This document shows, in pieces, positions 23,341 through 34,711 of a stretch of 64,000 bases of DNA (the first letter of the stretch is position 1; each line of letters starts with the position of its first letter). Origin of the DNA: Eucalyptus grandis (Eukaryota > Streptophyta > Magnoliopsida > Myrtales > Myrtaceae); the NCBI RefSeq assembly GCF_016545825.1, contig NC_052614.1, forward strand, positions 62,913,034 to 62,977,033. The letters are read 5' to 3'. The notes under the pieces are model-generated. The model was not told the DNA's origin. It saw only the letters and a list, made by a program, of their open reading frames with translations, and did not search any database. A program made the translations under genes and the position numbers.

Positions 23341-23877
23341 TTAATAAGTGATGGAAGGAGAGTAGTATGATGAAGTTAACAATCTATATTTTAAATGGAG
23401 AATCCTGGATTAGATTAAAATCCGAGCCTTTGTGCTTTGTGTTTCTTTTTCTTTTTTGGTTCTTGTAGAAGTAGCCGCACGTAAAATCTGGAGAATCGGG
23501 CCCCCACCTCGACCTGATGAATGTATTAAGGGACTCTAGCGGATGGGTATTAAGCCATCGCCACCATGGCGGTGGTAATTTTGTTTCTTGTTCTTGTAGA
23601 AGTATCAATTTTTCCCTACGCATGATATGTAAGAAGGGGGCCATTGCCAATTTGCAAGGCGATTTCTGGGCTTTGTAATTTAACTTGGGACTTCCTTTTT
23701 GGACATGGGGTTCGATGATTTAGGTTTAAGGTTGGGCCTTCTGGCTCTTGGGTTTGTGAGGGTTATCGACTAATTCTGGGCTTGTATTGGGAAAGAGTCC
23801 TCCCATTATCTGGGTTTTGGATAATAAAGTAAAAGAGAATTCCCAATCAACATTAGAAGTAACAGTAAATGATGCAA
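23341..23877. other. Anonymous spacer
   Basis: No coding signal. It contains two TTCTTGTAGAAGTA blocks (about 23460 and 23594), a weak internal repeat. Confidence 0.5.
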
Positions 23878-25916
23878 ATGATTTATGAACTTTCATCTAA
23901 TGTATAATGTGATCCATGAAATTTAAATTTGCTCAATAGGGTCATTGAACTTTAGTCTAATATGAAATATTATCCATAAACTTTTAATTTGTTCAATGTT
24001 GTTCCTGAACTTTAATACATATTCAATTTAGTTTTGAACTATATGTACATGCTCATATATCGCCTTGTGCAAAGAGGTGAGTTTTGAAGCGTTGGATAGT
24101 TCCATTGAATTTTTCCTTAACTTTAAAACCCATTCACAACCAACTAAATTTTTAGAAGGTTTAGTTTGTACAAGATCTCATGTATGGTTGATGAACAAGG
24201 CATTAAAAAATTCATCAGTCATGGTTGCTTTCTGATGTGGGTCAAGCAAGAACGGCCATAGAGTAGCACATTGATGTCCCTTGGTGAAAGAGTGAGAGTT
24301 AATAAAAAAAAAAATTGGGTTTAGAAGTTCTAGATTTGTCACAAATCTGAATAGGATGAGTGGGAAGAAAAGAAACATAAGCATAGGAGCTTGGCATAGA
24401 TGTAAAGAAGATTTGCAGGTCTGGTGTGGGAGGAATTCAATCGAGAGAGGAGTTAGGTTGGGACACGGTAATTGGGGTCAGAGGGAGAGGCGGTGAAGGG
24501 GAAAAAGAAATGGAAGCAAGTTGGTGGGCAAAGAAGAGGAGGGAGGCGGTTAGGAGGTTAGGCTAGAGAAGAGGAAAGAGGCAAGAGTTTGAGTAGGATA
24601 GGAGGAGAGAGCAAGAGGAGCGAGAAGGAAGAATAAATTGATTGAATGAAACCAAAAACGAAGGGGCTGATACTAAACAGTGGGTTATAGGACAAAGAAT
24701 TGAAGGATTATATAAAAGGAAAGATTCCTCTAATCAAGCCAATCACGCCAAGCACATGATGATAAAAGCATGACCACTTGACTAATCAATACAACAATAG
24801 CTTTTGTGATTCGATGCATACTCAAGAAATATACATGATACAAAATGAGATGCTAACTTGTGACAAACACAATTAATTAAACTAGAACCCAAATAAAAAG
24901 TGGAAAGAATAAATGTCATAGATGACAAGATTGGGAAATTTATCAATAGTGTAAGTAGTAACAAAGAGCATCAACCCAATATGAAGAAAGCATATGAGCA
25001 TAGATTAATAAGGATCAAGATATTTGACTGTGTTTTGTGTTTAATGGGCCATTTTGAGATGGTTCCTTCCATCATGAGTTTGTAAAAATTTAATTTTGGT
25101 GTTACACAAATTTTCAATGACAACAATGAAAGCAATAAAAGTGTGCATGCACTACAAATTTAATTTTCATAGCAAAGACCCAAGTAAACTAAGAGTAGTC
25201 ATTATTGAATAATACAAACTATTTGGAACTAAAAATAGATAAAATTGCACTCATCTAGACATCAAATGAATTATAATCAAAGGAAAATATGTGCAATGAC
25301 TAGCAAACTCAAAAGGCAATCAACGAGATTTGCCCCATGAGATAGGACTCACAAGATACTAATCTAGAACTAGAATTGCAAACATGACTCAAAACTTATC
25401 TATTAGGATGCCTAGGACAAGCATGCTAGTGAGTGAGTGAAGTAGAGGAAGCCATGAAAGGATGCAAGTGAAATGACATCAATAAGTTAGAAATCAGATA
25501 AAGACCATGAGGGAAGTTAGCATGGAGGAGAGTTTTTCTATTCATTAATCCTTCAAAGAAAAGGATGAACCATAAAAATCAATAGCATAAGAACTTTTGC
25601 ATCCAAGTTGAGTAACTAAGAGGAGATTGTGGGCAAGATTAGGGACACGATACATGAGATAACAACAAAGATCGAGAAAGCATGCAAAAGGAAAAAGACA
25701 CAAATGGTTCATGAATTTTGACAATGATAACATTGCACATTTTCATATAGTTTATAGATTAGATTGAATATATATAAAATTTTAACAATCACATTGGATA
25801 AATTAAAAGTTGATGGGACGATATTGCATATTGAATTAAAGTTAAGGATTCACATTAAATAAATTGAAAATTCATGTACAACATTGCACATTAAACTAAA
25901 GTTTGGATACAACTTG
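23878..25916. mobile_element. Possible DNA element with long degenerate inverted arms
   Basis: The left arm (about 23880-24060) repeats motifs such as GAACTTTAGTCTAATATG and AACTTTTAATTTGTTCAATG. The right arm (about 25690-25916) contains their reverse complements, such as CATTAAACTAAAGTT and AAATTAAAAGTTGATGG. Such repeated sub-terminal motifs are typical of plant MULE-like ends. Exact termini and a TSD could not be fixed. The interior holds a copia pol remnant on the minus strand. Confidence 0.45.
24060..24450 (-). pseudogene. Copia reverse-transcriptase start, fragment
   Basis: The minus strand gives PHQKATMTDEFFNALFINHT. A frame break follows, then LVGCEWVLKLRKNSMELSNA. This matches the start of copia RT, where W..AM..E..AL..N.TW and VVGCKWV.R.K.N.DG are usual. 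Upstream (24450-24640) is Pro/Ser-rich, like the integrase-RT linker. The remnant is short, frameshifted and missing the catalytic YVDD. Confidence 0.7.
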
Positions 25917-27840
25917 TTTTATTATTCATATGTAAAAAGACTTTACTGCTTAATAGGCAATAAATGACCATTACCAATTAAGACTTTTGTCAAATTGTAA
26001 AACAGTTTAAGATTTAGGATTTTACAATGTCACTAGTTGTGTGTGCCGATGCTTTGCTATCAAGATATCACATTGGATAAAAATCTCTCCTACCAACAAA
26101 GCCAAGATGGAGTTTAACAGATCAATGGTGGTGAAGGCGTGGTTCAATTGTTGTCGACATAGTAGCGTGATGTGTCTTGCCCTGTTATAGATTTGATAAA
26201 TAAGACAAGGTCTAAATCGAAGAATGACTCCCAAGGTGAATGGGGAAACATAGGGGTTCAAACTACCATGAGACTGACTAGTGGGCTGATAATGATTACA
26301 GACTGGGCTGATCTAGGAGTATTGAAAACCGATTGATCCCGCAAGAACCATCTACCTTGTTTAGTATGGAAAAATGTCCATTTAATGTTTGCTTTTCTTG
26401 AAAATCATTTAAATAGTGGTAAAAAAAAAAACTAATCTCAATCATTTTTAATATTCAATGCAATTAAAATTATGACCTTTATTGTTAATTTCTTATATTG
26501 CATGAGAAATGAAAATTAACCACGCATGACGCATGAAAACTAGTTTAGTCTAATGTCTAGTTCAAGCATCAGCACTCAAAAAAAAAAAAAAAAATACAAA
26601 ACCATATTTGTCGTACTTTATTTTTGGGAAATGTCGTGGTATTAGGTACGCAAGCAATCGATCCATCAGAGGATTAGATAATACAAACTCCATGCATAGC
26701 CCACTCGTTTAAAAGATTTAGATGGAAAAAGCTTATGCGGCGATGCACGTAGGGATGAATTTTTTAGATAACTGCATATTGCGCAGTCATCGGACTTATC
26801 TTACCCCCTTGCAAAAATTATATTCACGATGGTGGATATAAAAGAGAACTAATTAGAGAGCGGATGGATTTGGCTCTAACCTTTTGAAAAAAATTATAAT
26901 AGATTAATTGTCTCATTTGGGTTGGGCGGCAAAAACCATTTTTTTCCCAGGTTCGGTCATGGCTTAAGTGATCGTCCATGATGAAAATTGTGAAATTAAT
27001 ATGAAACATCGGATTTTCAATGAAATTTAAAGATCGCTTGTTAACATGTCACGTGACGATGTGCGTAGTAAAAAGGAAAACGTCCGTTCACGATATTATG
27101 AAAACGAGCGGGCCACCTACTTCTGCTCGTGGCGTGGGTCAAACCAAGGTCTCCACCGACTGCCGTAATGGGCGGGGGACTGGTCCTTGCTAAAATAGTA
27201 AACACAAGAGACTAAATATTTGTCAACTTGGGACTAATCGCACAACCATTAGGGCCAGATGGTTTACCTCAAAAGAACTTTTCGCTAAATTTGTACCATT
27301 TTTGTCATATTATTTAATAAATGTTCGAAGAGATATTGCCATAAATTGATGCGAGAATATTCTTAATTTGCAGTTACTTCCATATTCATTTGATAAAAGA
27401 TTCAAAACCCTAATTAGCTGGATAAAAGTTGAGAACTTATAAAATCCCAATTAGTTGCCGCCCATCGTCCATAATTCTTTGCATTTTTTTCCATCAAGAA
27501 GTCTTCAACATTCTCCTCATGTTCCTTAACCACCCGCCTGCTTAACCCGTTAGCAGAAATTCATCCATTTTATACTTGCTAATCCTAAAATGACGTCTCG
27601 AAATAAAATTCCTAGATAAGCATCCACGTCTTCCCCGAAAAAAATTTGGGTTCCAAAATTGACAAAATATCCAGTCAAATGACTACATCCAATTTTATGA
27701 CATGCTTGTAAGTTTTTTTTTTTTTCCCCCAAAAAAACTGATTCTTTTAAATTCCTGAGTTGGATCTTCTAGAATGATATCAGAATCTCTTGAGAGAATA
27801 AGTTAAAGATATTGGTACATTTTTAATCCAAAAACAATTG
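25917..27840. other. Anonymous AT-rich spacer
   Basis: No gene or recognised element on either strand. Poly(A) runs occur at about 26417 and 26578-26595, and poly(T) near 27714-27724. The last could mark an old minus-strand retroposon, but nothing upstream supports this. Confidence 0.5.
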
Positions 27841-30310
27841 GTCATCACGGGAATTTTTGTTGACAGTCATGTGCATTGATGACCATGAACACAGTTGTTG
27901 GTATAAAGTGATGACTGATCAATGATTGAGACTGGTGTAAATTTAAGCAAGTGTCGAGTACAAAATTTGAGGACAATGATAATGCCGATTGATGGTTGAA
28001 TCGAGTGAAAGCTTAAGAGTTATAAGAGTTCAAAGAGCAAGATAACGTGCAATTATTGAGACTGGAATTATGAAGATCAGTCGAGTCCATGGCACAACTA
28101 AAGAGTTACAACTGCTTACAGATGAAGTCAATATGCAATTGTGGAATTTGTTCATGGAGCCTAAGATTGTGGAGATGCGGTTGTGACCTTTGATTTGAAT
28201 ATTGACCTCTGAGGAGCAGTAATGTCTTGTAATAAGTTATATAAGCCGTGTTGAATTATTATAAAAGGGATACATGATCATCAATACAAATTATGTATGT
28301 TTCAATTTATCAATTCAACTCTTAGTTCATGCATTTACTTTCTTCTAGAGTAATTAGTTCTAGTTTTTTGTGACACGTGCTACTTCCCGTCCGAATTGCC
28401 ACGGAACTCGATCCAATAGAATACCAAATATCATGTTTTGGTGAAGGTATTTCATTGAGAGGATGGATTAATCACATGGGCGTGGCCCCCATGTAGCCAA
28501 ATGAAGGATGATGCTGACATAATTTTTTGGCATTAATCTAATGCAACAACTAGAGCCGAAATAACGTAGCCAGACGAACAATGACATATTGATGTAGTCT
28601 TTGTCCCTTCCAATAATAGGGATGCCGTCAAGCCGTTCTTATTCTTCAACTCGCTATTTTACCTTATCAAACTTGATTTTTGCTAGGCACTTGAATCTCC
28701 ATGTAATATCTATTGGCTATTGTCAATTGTCAGCGGATCATCAGGTGATTGAGGACATGCTTTTTGGATTATCCAGCCAGATTCTCCACCCTTTTGATGA
28801 AGACTAATGAATTTTCTCCCGTGCGGTCCACTCTTGCCATCATTGGTGGCTTCGTTTGTGCTCTAGTTTTGAAGTTGCACATGGCTTTGACTAGTGGCTC
28901 TGTTCTAGTTTTGAGGTTGCATGCGGCTTTTAGTTGTTCATGCTCCAGTCTTTTGTTTTCTAGTGAACGCTTCGGTTTCTAGGGCTTTTAAAAAAGTCAT
29001 CCGCGGTTGCTGCATACCGTCTGGCATTTTATAATCGAAAGATTCTTTTTCACACCCCTCAATACCAGACTCAACATTAGCCCATACAAACATATAGTCA
29101 AGCCTCTCGACTTTGAACTTAAACCTAATCGCTTGCCTTATAAAGAAGCTTCCCCTATTCCTCAGAAGTGCACTCCAAATGGTGTCTCTTCCCCGATAAA
29201 AGAGTGATATTAAATATAGGGCGAAAGAAGGTACGGCATCCCCATATGCTATGAGCACAAGGCCGGACGATGAAGCTCCTCTGCCAGGGTTTCGATTTCA
29301 CCCCCACAAACAAAAACGAAATACAATCAAATTACTAAACAATACATTCATTTGATAATGTAATATTGAGTTCTCGCACGAAATATTCTTCCTTTTATTT
29401 GTTTTTTTTTTAAAAGATATTTTTGCTAAGATAAATGAGATATTAACTTCTTTTTTCCTCTCTCGTCAAAACTGATACAAAATAAATTAAATGACCTGTG
29501 CCATCTCCTCATGATGGGTCACTTCCAAAATGTAACTCCTGGCCACCAGGATTATATTGATATCAAATTTTCTAACAGTGCCGTTGATGACCTACTAGAC
29601 TTTCACCATCGGAAAAAGCAAGGTTCGCAAGGTTGGAGATCCTGTGCCTTCTTAACCCACAACGTAAATTGGATTGAAGTTCCCTTTCACATGACCTTCC
29701 AACGATCATATTGATAGAATTCGCTAGAAAAGATAGAAAAACGCAAATAAGTACCGATCTTTTCTCAATAAGTTCCAATGATATTGTTTGGAGAGTCCGC
29801 CGATCACTAGCAGCTGAATGTCCCCGGCGGTGGCGGCCTCCTACCACCCTCCTACCTTGAGCTTGCCTCCTCAAAAAGGTGCCAACGAAATGAGTTCGCA
29901 CTAGAATCTTAGTTTTTGCTAATCGAAAAAGAAGAATATTATTCAGTAATTATGAGCATGAACCCCCATTAACAAAAAAAAAAAAAAAAAAAAAAAAAAT
30001 TTCCACGCATGCCCGGCTCGCACGGAGCATCAACCGCCCTTGATTATTCTCGGGTCCCCTTAAAAGGCTCCGACGACTAAGCCGCTCAGCGTTATTCGAC
30101 ACCGAGCAGCTTTTTTGAACACTAGTGTGAACGGGGCCATTTCCTTTTACTTTTTCCAATGCCCTAGTCTTTGTGTCTTCAACCTTGCGATAGCCTCAAA
30201 TAAGAGAGGAGTTCAAGTCTTGTTATGTTGGTTTTGATTTTTGCTAAAAGCAAATGAGATTTTATGCATGACCAGAAACTGCATAACGACGGTGGGATAT
30301 CACCGATTCC
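27840..30310 (-). repeat. Flank copy D, inverted, left of AAP_B
   Basis: Reverse-complementing this segment gives sequence homologous to copy C (46900-47400, 47628-48180, 56030-56220), copy A (14748-14838, 15740-15880) and copy E (18880-20470). It lacks the SINE present in C at 47410, so it supplies an empty site. A run of about 27 A at 29973-29999 interrupts it. No gene seen. Confidence 0.78.
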
Positions 30311-30938
30311 ATACTGTAAGTTCATGAATTAATGGTGAAATTGGGGCGGGATGGACCCAAAAAAAAAAAACACGTTTCTTTGCTTTCAAGATCTAACTAG
30401 ACTGAGTTCGTGCTCCATCGAATTCACACACTGTTGAGATCATGAGAAATTAAATCAAACGAATGCCTTTCTCAGATAGGAATAAAGCTCCATCGAATTC
30501 ACACACTGTCGACATTTTGGTGGTAAAGATAGGAATAAAGCTCCGTCGGTTTTGTCCTTGTCATGATTCAACCGTCATCATATACTTCTTTTTTTTGTTT
30601 TAATAAACGAAATCTGCTTGTGTATAGCCCCCAAGATCAAAATATATGAGCAAGAGAAGATCTTGAACTTCCTTTTTCTTGAAGCTTCCCATTTTTTTTG
30701 ATAAATTATACAAGAGTCACATTCTTATGACGATGGACACAACATGCAGACACTAACATAGCCCTTCCTGTCCCTACATAGATTATACAGTGAAACTGAA
30801 ACATGACCCTAAAACTTATCACACAGCAAATTCCACAAACACAATAAACTTTCTGCGAACATGAACACGAAAAATAATCTCTTGCGCCTTCACTCGGTCC
30901 TTTCCTTACTTGCGACATTCCTATCAGTAGCACGATGT
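30311..30938. other. 3' flank of AAP_B
   Basis: Non-coding sequence between the inverted flank and the AAP_B stop codon, with a short repeated CTCCATCGAATTCACACACTG block (30414 and 30489). The AAP_B 3' UTR would lie within about 30700-30938. No clear polyadenylation signal was fixed. Confidence 0.6.
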
Positions 30939-32925
30939 TTAGTAGTCAGTACTGAATGGCTTGAAGGACTTGAGGTCGAGAAATACATCGGCGACAGAAC
31001 CAGCGGCTGCAGCAATGGTGATGATAAGGCAAGCCACATTTACAATCTGGAGGAACACCCACTTGGTGCTCCACTTGGGTATTTTCTTCTGCTTAATATA
31101 CATCTCGACTGGGAAAAAGACCGTGAGGGGCCAAAAACCTAGTGCTCCGAGCAGGCCAACAATGTCATTGAAGAATGGGAGGAGCATGGAGATGAAGGTG
31201 GTCCCGATCACGAAGACCGTCCTCCAGACCAACTGGAAGGGTTTGAGCTCGTAAGGGCTGCACCCGGGGATGCGGAGTTTGATCTTCCTCTCGATGAACT
31301 GGCTGTTGGGAAATTTCTCATCCAAGGTCTTCTCAACATAGGCGAATAGGGTTGGCAGTTGAATTGGTACGCGCAGAGGAGGAGGATCACGATTGCGGCG
31401 TTTGCAATGTCGACCATCCAGTATGGGTTGTAGAAGCCGAACCCAGTGAGGAGGTTTTTGGGTGCCATATCGCCAAAGGCTGCGTAGCCCGTGCACCCAC
31501 AGATCATGTAGAAAAGGGTTGTGGCTGCTATGCTGATAAGACTCGCCTTCTTCGTCGTCTTTGATTCAGATGGAGAGGACCGGATGGTGTCCTAAAACAA
31601 ATACAAACTCATCATGTCAATGATTTCAATTCATCAGAACTATTAACCATCACTAGTACTTTCTTGTGTCATGCATCTGAGAGAGCTCTGGTCACCTGAA
31701 CTTCAACGAGGATGAGGAAGTACGAATAGGCAAAGGCGATGTCACCAAGAGCCTGGAAGTTCCTCCATATATTCTGCGTTGAGGTCAAGGCCCCGATGTT
31801 GATTCCAGTGAGACTTCCCTTAATTTTCCCTGTCTCTGAAGATAAAACAAACCAGAAGAGAACACTAAATCAGAACTTCATAACTCGACTCGGTTCTATC
31901 ACCAATGGAGATAGCTTAGAAACATAAATAGAGCAGTCTAGCAAGAAAAAATTTCATGTGCCTGCAAGTTTGGCAATACTGAGGCCAAGTTCAATGATGG
32001 TGTAGGTAAAGGACATGAAGGCGGCGCCGATTGACAGCCACCACAGCCGATCGAAATTGGGGATCTGAGATAAAATGATTTCAACGAAGCCAAACGCAAT
32101 CATGTAAGGATTGCTGTTGATGTGACGCGGGTCCTTCTCATCCTTCTCGTGGAAGCAATTGGACCTCTTGATAGCCCTGCAATGACCATGGAAGCCAATA
32201 AAATCAAACTCACATAACTTTTGACACCATCGAAATAGCAATTACTAGAATTCTCACTGCAAATATACTCACATCATGCTGGTGGAAGATGCAATGGTGT
32301 AACCAATGGCAACCCCAAATAGGTTCACGTATAGAACCAGCTCAAAAAGCTTGATTTTGAAGCTACCTGGAGAATTTAATCAAAGAGAAGATTTTAGCAC
32401 CCAACACAACATGATTGGACTTGACTCGGACATTAGTATGTGAATATGAACATGAACACAAATACAAATGTGACATACCAAGATTGTCACGGACAGCACC
32501 CATGTAGGCGTAGTTACGGTTGCCGGTGGCGGGGTCGCCGGAGCGATAACAGGTGGTGAGGAGGGTGGAGTTGTAGTAAGTGACAAAGGCAAATAGGAGC
32601 ATGATGGTGGGGCCGGCAATCCAACCGAGCTGCGCGATGGCCCAAGACAGGGACGGCCCTCCAGATCCGATCAGTGCTGTGATTATGAGAGCGCTCGCTG
32701 TCCATACCGTCCCTGCATTCATTCACACACAAGCCAAGAAAATATTCAGCGCGTCTTGTGTGCCAAACTGACAAACCAGAAGGACTGTGATCACCGCCCC
32801 CTCTTTCCCCCACCGAGCCTTCGGCCGATCGACGAACCATCGCGCTCGACCGACAAACTTCGCGACGGCGGAGGCGGAGGCTGCGCGGTGGTTCGTTGGA
32901 CGAGGGCTCGGTCGTTACTCGGAGG

Positions 32926-32928
<3 letters not shown>

Positions 32929-32962
<34 letters not shown>
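32929..32962. repeat. (AG)n microsatellite in AAP_B intron 1
   Basis: An AG run at the edge of the LRR fragment. A shorter version lies at about 7825-7841 in AAP_A. Confidence 0.93.
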
Positions 32963-32964
<2 letters not shown>

Positions 32965-33282
32965 CACAGCCGGGACCTCTCCGGAGAACCCGTTGTATGA
33001 CAGGTTCAGCGTCCCCAAGAGGCTCCTGAGCTTCGCGAGCGCTTGGGGAGCGACCCACTGAGCGAGTTGGAGGACAGGCCCAAGTGGGCGAGGTTGCGGA
33101 GGTTCTTGATCTGGGTCGGGATCGGACCGGAGAGCGAGTTTAGGGAGAGTTCGAGAGAGACGAGTGAGGTCGCATTGAAGAGGCGGGAGGATGGGCTTGG
33201 AGAAGTCACTGCCGGCGAGGTTGAGCCGTCTGAGCGAGCCGAGGAGGCCGAGCTCGGAGGGGATGTAGCCGAAGAGGTTCTG
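32963..33282 (-). pseudogene. LRR-protein fragment inside AAP_B intron 1
   Basis: On the minus strand this starts NLFGYIPSELGLLGSLRRLN then LAGSDFSKP. After a small frame change it continues LFNATSLVSLELSLNSLSGP, then IPTQIKNLRNLAHLGLSSNS, with a further piece LLGTLNLSYNGFSGEVP at about 33015-32970. Three to four plant-type LRRs (LxxLxLxxNxLxGxIP) are recognisable. There is no start, signal peptide or kinase. It is in the same orientation as the AAP gene and longer than the AAP_A copy. Confidence 0.8.
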
Positions 33283-33390
33283 ACTGTCCTGAGATCACAA
33301 CATCGGGTTGACGTGAAATGATTGCCAGGCTAGGCTACTTGCGAGATATATTTCTTTTTTCACTGAGTGTGTTTTATTGCACGGCAAATA

Positions 33391-33722
33391 TTAGGGGTGT
33401 CAAAAAAATCCGTGCGGACCGGACTGGACCGGCCCTGTCCAGCTCAGCCCGACCTTAAAATTAGGGTATTTTAGGGTTGGGTCTTTTTAGGTGTTGTTAT
33501 TATTTGCATTATGGTTGGGTCTGACCCGAGTTGGCACTGGTTTTTTCACGGACGAAACACCTAGTTGATCAGTGCTGGCACCAGCCTAGCCTGACCTAAT
33601 CCATTATATGATATTTCGGGTATTGGGTATTGGGTCAGGTTGGGTCAAGTGCACATCTATGGTTTCGGGGTTGGGTCGGGTATCACGAAAAACCAACCCG
33701 ACCCGACCCATTGACACCCATT
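33391..33722. mobile_element. hAT-like MITE in AAP_B intron 1
   Basis: Ends are TTAGGGGTGTCAA and TTGACACCCATT, forming an inverted GGGTGTCAA. The flanks GGCAAATA / GGCAATGA match at 6 of 8 positions, consistent with an 8-bp hAT TSD. The interior is rich in GGGTCGGGT / ACCCGACCC runs. AAP_A lacks it at the equivalent site (near 8380), whereas AAP_C has it at 45178-45550. Confidence 0.72.
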
Positions 33723-33938
33723 GGCAATGATCTTGAAGACAGGTGACTCTTTATGGTAGTTCGTCCTAGTCTCTCATAAACAAGTCAGGGTTAATTTTCA
33801 CTTCACTCTTTCCGGAAAAGAAATGAAGACAACAATAAAGTTACCTGTGCATAGAGGACCACGGTCGAAGCATTCGGAGCCATTTTCTCGGGGGACATCA
33901 TTGGATGCATGGACGACCTGGTTGTTTGGATTCTTCAT

Positions 33939-33965
33939 GAGAGAGAGAGAGAGAGAGAGAGAGAG
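33939..33965. repeat. (GA)n microsatellite at the AAP_B start
   Basis: About 13 GA units abut the AAP_B start codon, at the same place as in AAP_A. Confidence 0.93.
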
Positions 33966-34049
33966 CTGGATAATGGACTTGAGAAGAAGGAATGAGAGTC
34001 GGAGACTCGGAGAGGTGCAGCGAGGCCTGAGGGTGGCTAGAGCTGGGAG

Positions 34050-34056
34050 TTATATA
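34050..34056 (-). promoter_or_regulatory. Putative TATA box of AAP_B
   Basis: TATATAA on the minus strand, about 112 bases upstream of the start codon, in the same sequence context as in AAP_A. Confidence 0.5.
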
Positions 34057-34711
34057 GCTTAGAAGCACCAGTAGGACTGTAGGACTGTAGGACCCGTAGG
34101 AACAGTGACAAAGACATGCTAAAATGACGATTTTGCGGCGTCGAATCAAATGCAACCAGTATTAAATGCACGTTAGGTCTTGTCTTGTTTGCACGTATAT
34201 GCGGAAAGGTATCGTAAAGGGGAAATTAGGAATCGTGGAAAGTCGATTTGCACGCAAGTAAAAAAGGGTGGGGTCAGCATGGGGGTCGGCAACCCAAATC
34301 ATCCTCTAAACCCCTGTTTTTTTACTCTTGTTCCCTTTTCCGCTCTTACCCACGGTAGATTTCGTCATGGCGTCTACGGGTTGCAGCTTCTCCCGGATGG
34401 TCGTCGCCCATCAATCGGTACCCAATTTGACCTAACGATCTCTTGCCCTTGGAAATTGGCAGATTGCATGCTTCATCTCTTTAATAATTCTATCTCTGAT
34501 TGTTCTGCGGAATCTTCTGCACTTGGATAATGGCCGAATGCATGCCTTTCCATCTGCGTTTAATCTGTTTTCCTGCCGGATTCTGCTCTTAATCAGCCTA
34601 GCCGTCTTCATATATTACATTCGCCGCGATGAACAATGGACTGCTTGTCTACTCGTAACTGTTCTAGTTTCATTTTGAATTGAGATAATTCTACCTTGTG
34701 GCTCCCGTCCT

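Larger units (their letters stand above)
30939..33938 (-). pseudogene. AAP_B: near-complete amino acid permease gene with one frameshift
   Basis: This is probably a plant AAP-family proton-coupled amino acid symporter of the plasma membrane. Exons (minus): 33845-33938, 32479-32712, 32273-32366, 31962-32176, 31696-31835, 30939-31591. They total 1430 nt; one extra base would give 476 codons plus stop, the usual AAP size. Exon phases agree at every junction. Visible motifs are MKNPNNQVVHASNDVP, GTVWTASALIITALIGSGGP, YRSGDPATGNRNYAYMGAVR, YVNLFGVAIGYTIASSTSMM, AIKRSNCFHEK, MICGCTGYAAFGDMAPKNLL, and the end SFKPFSTDY. Near 31348-31350 it reads GAATAGGG where AAP_A has GAATAGCGG, a 1-base deletion that breaks CAYQFNCQP from FAYVEKTL. 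Intron 4 uses a GC donor. If the deletion is an assembly error this would be a functional gene. Confidence 0.88.

Noticed and set aside
27714..27736. Poly(T) run as the tail of a minus-strand retroposon
   Set aside because: No body with LINE or SINE features and no TSD could be identified beside it.
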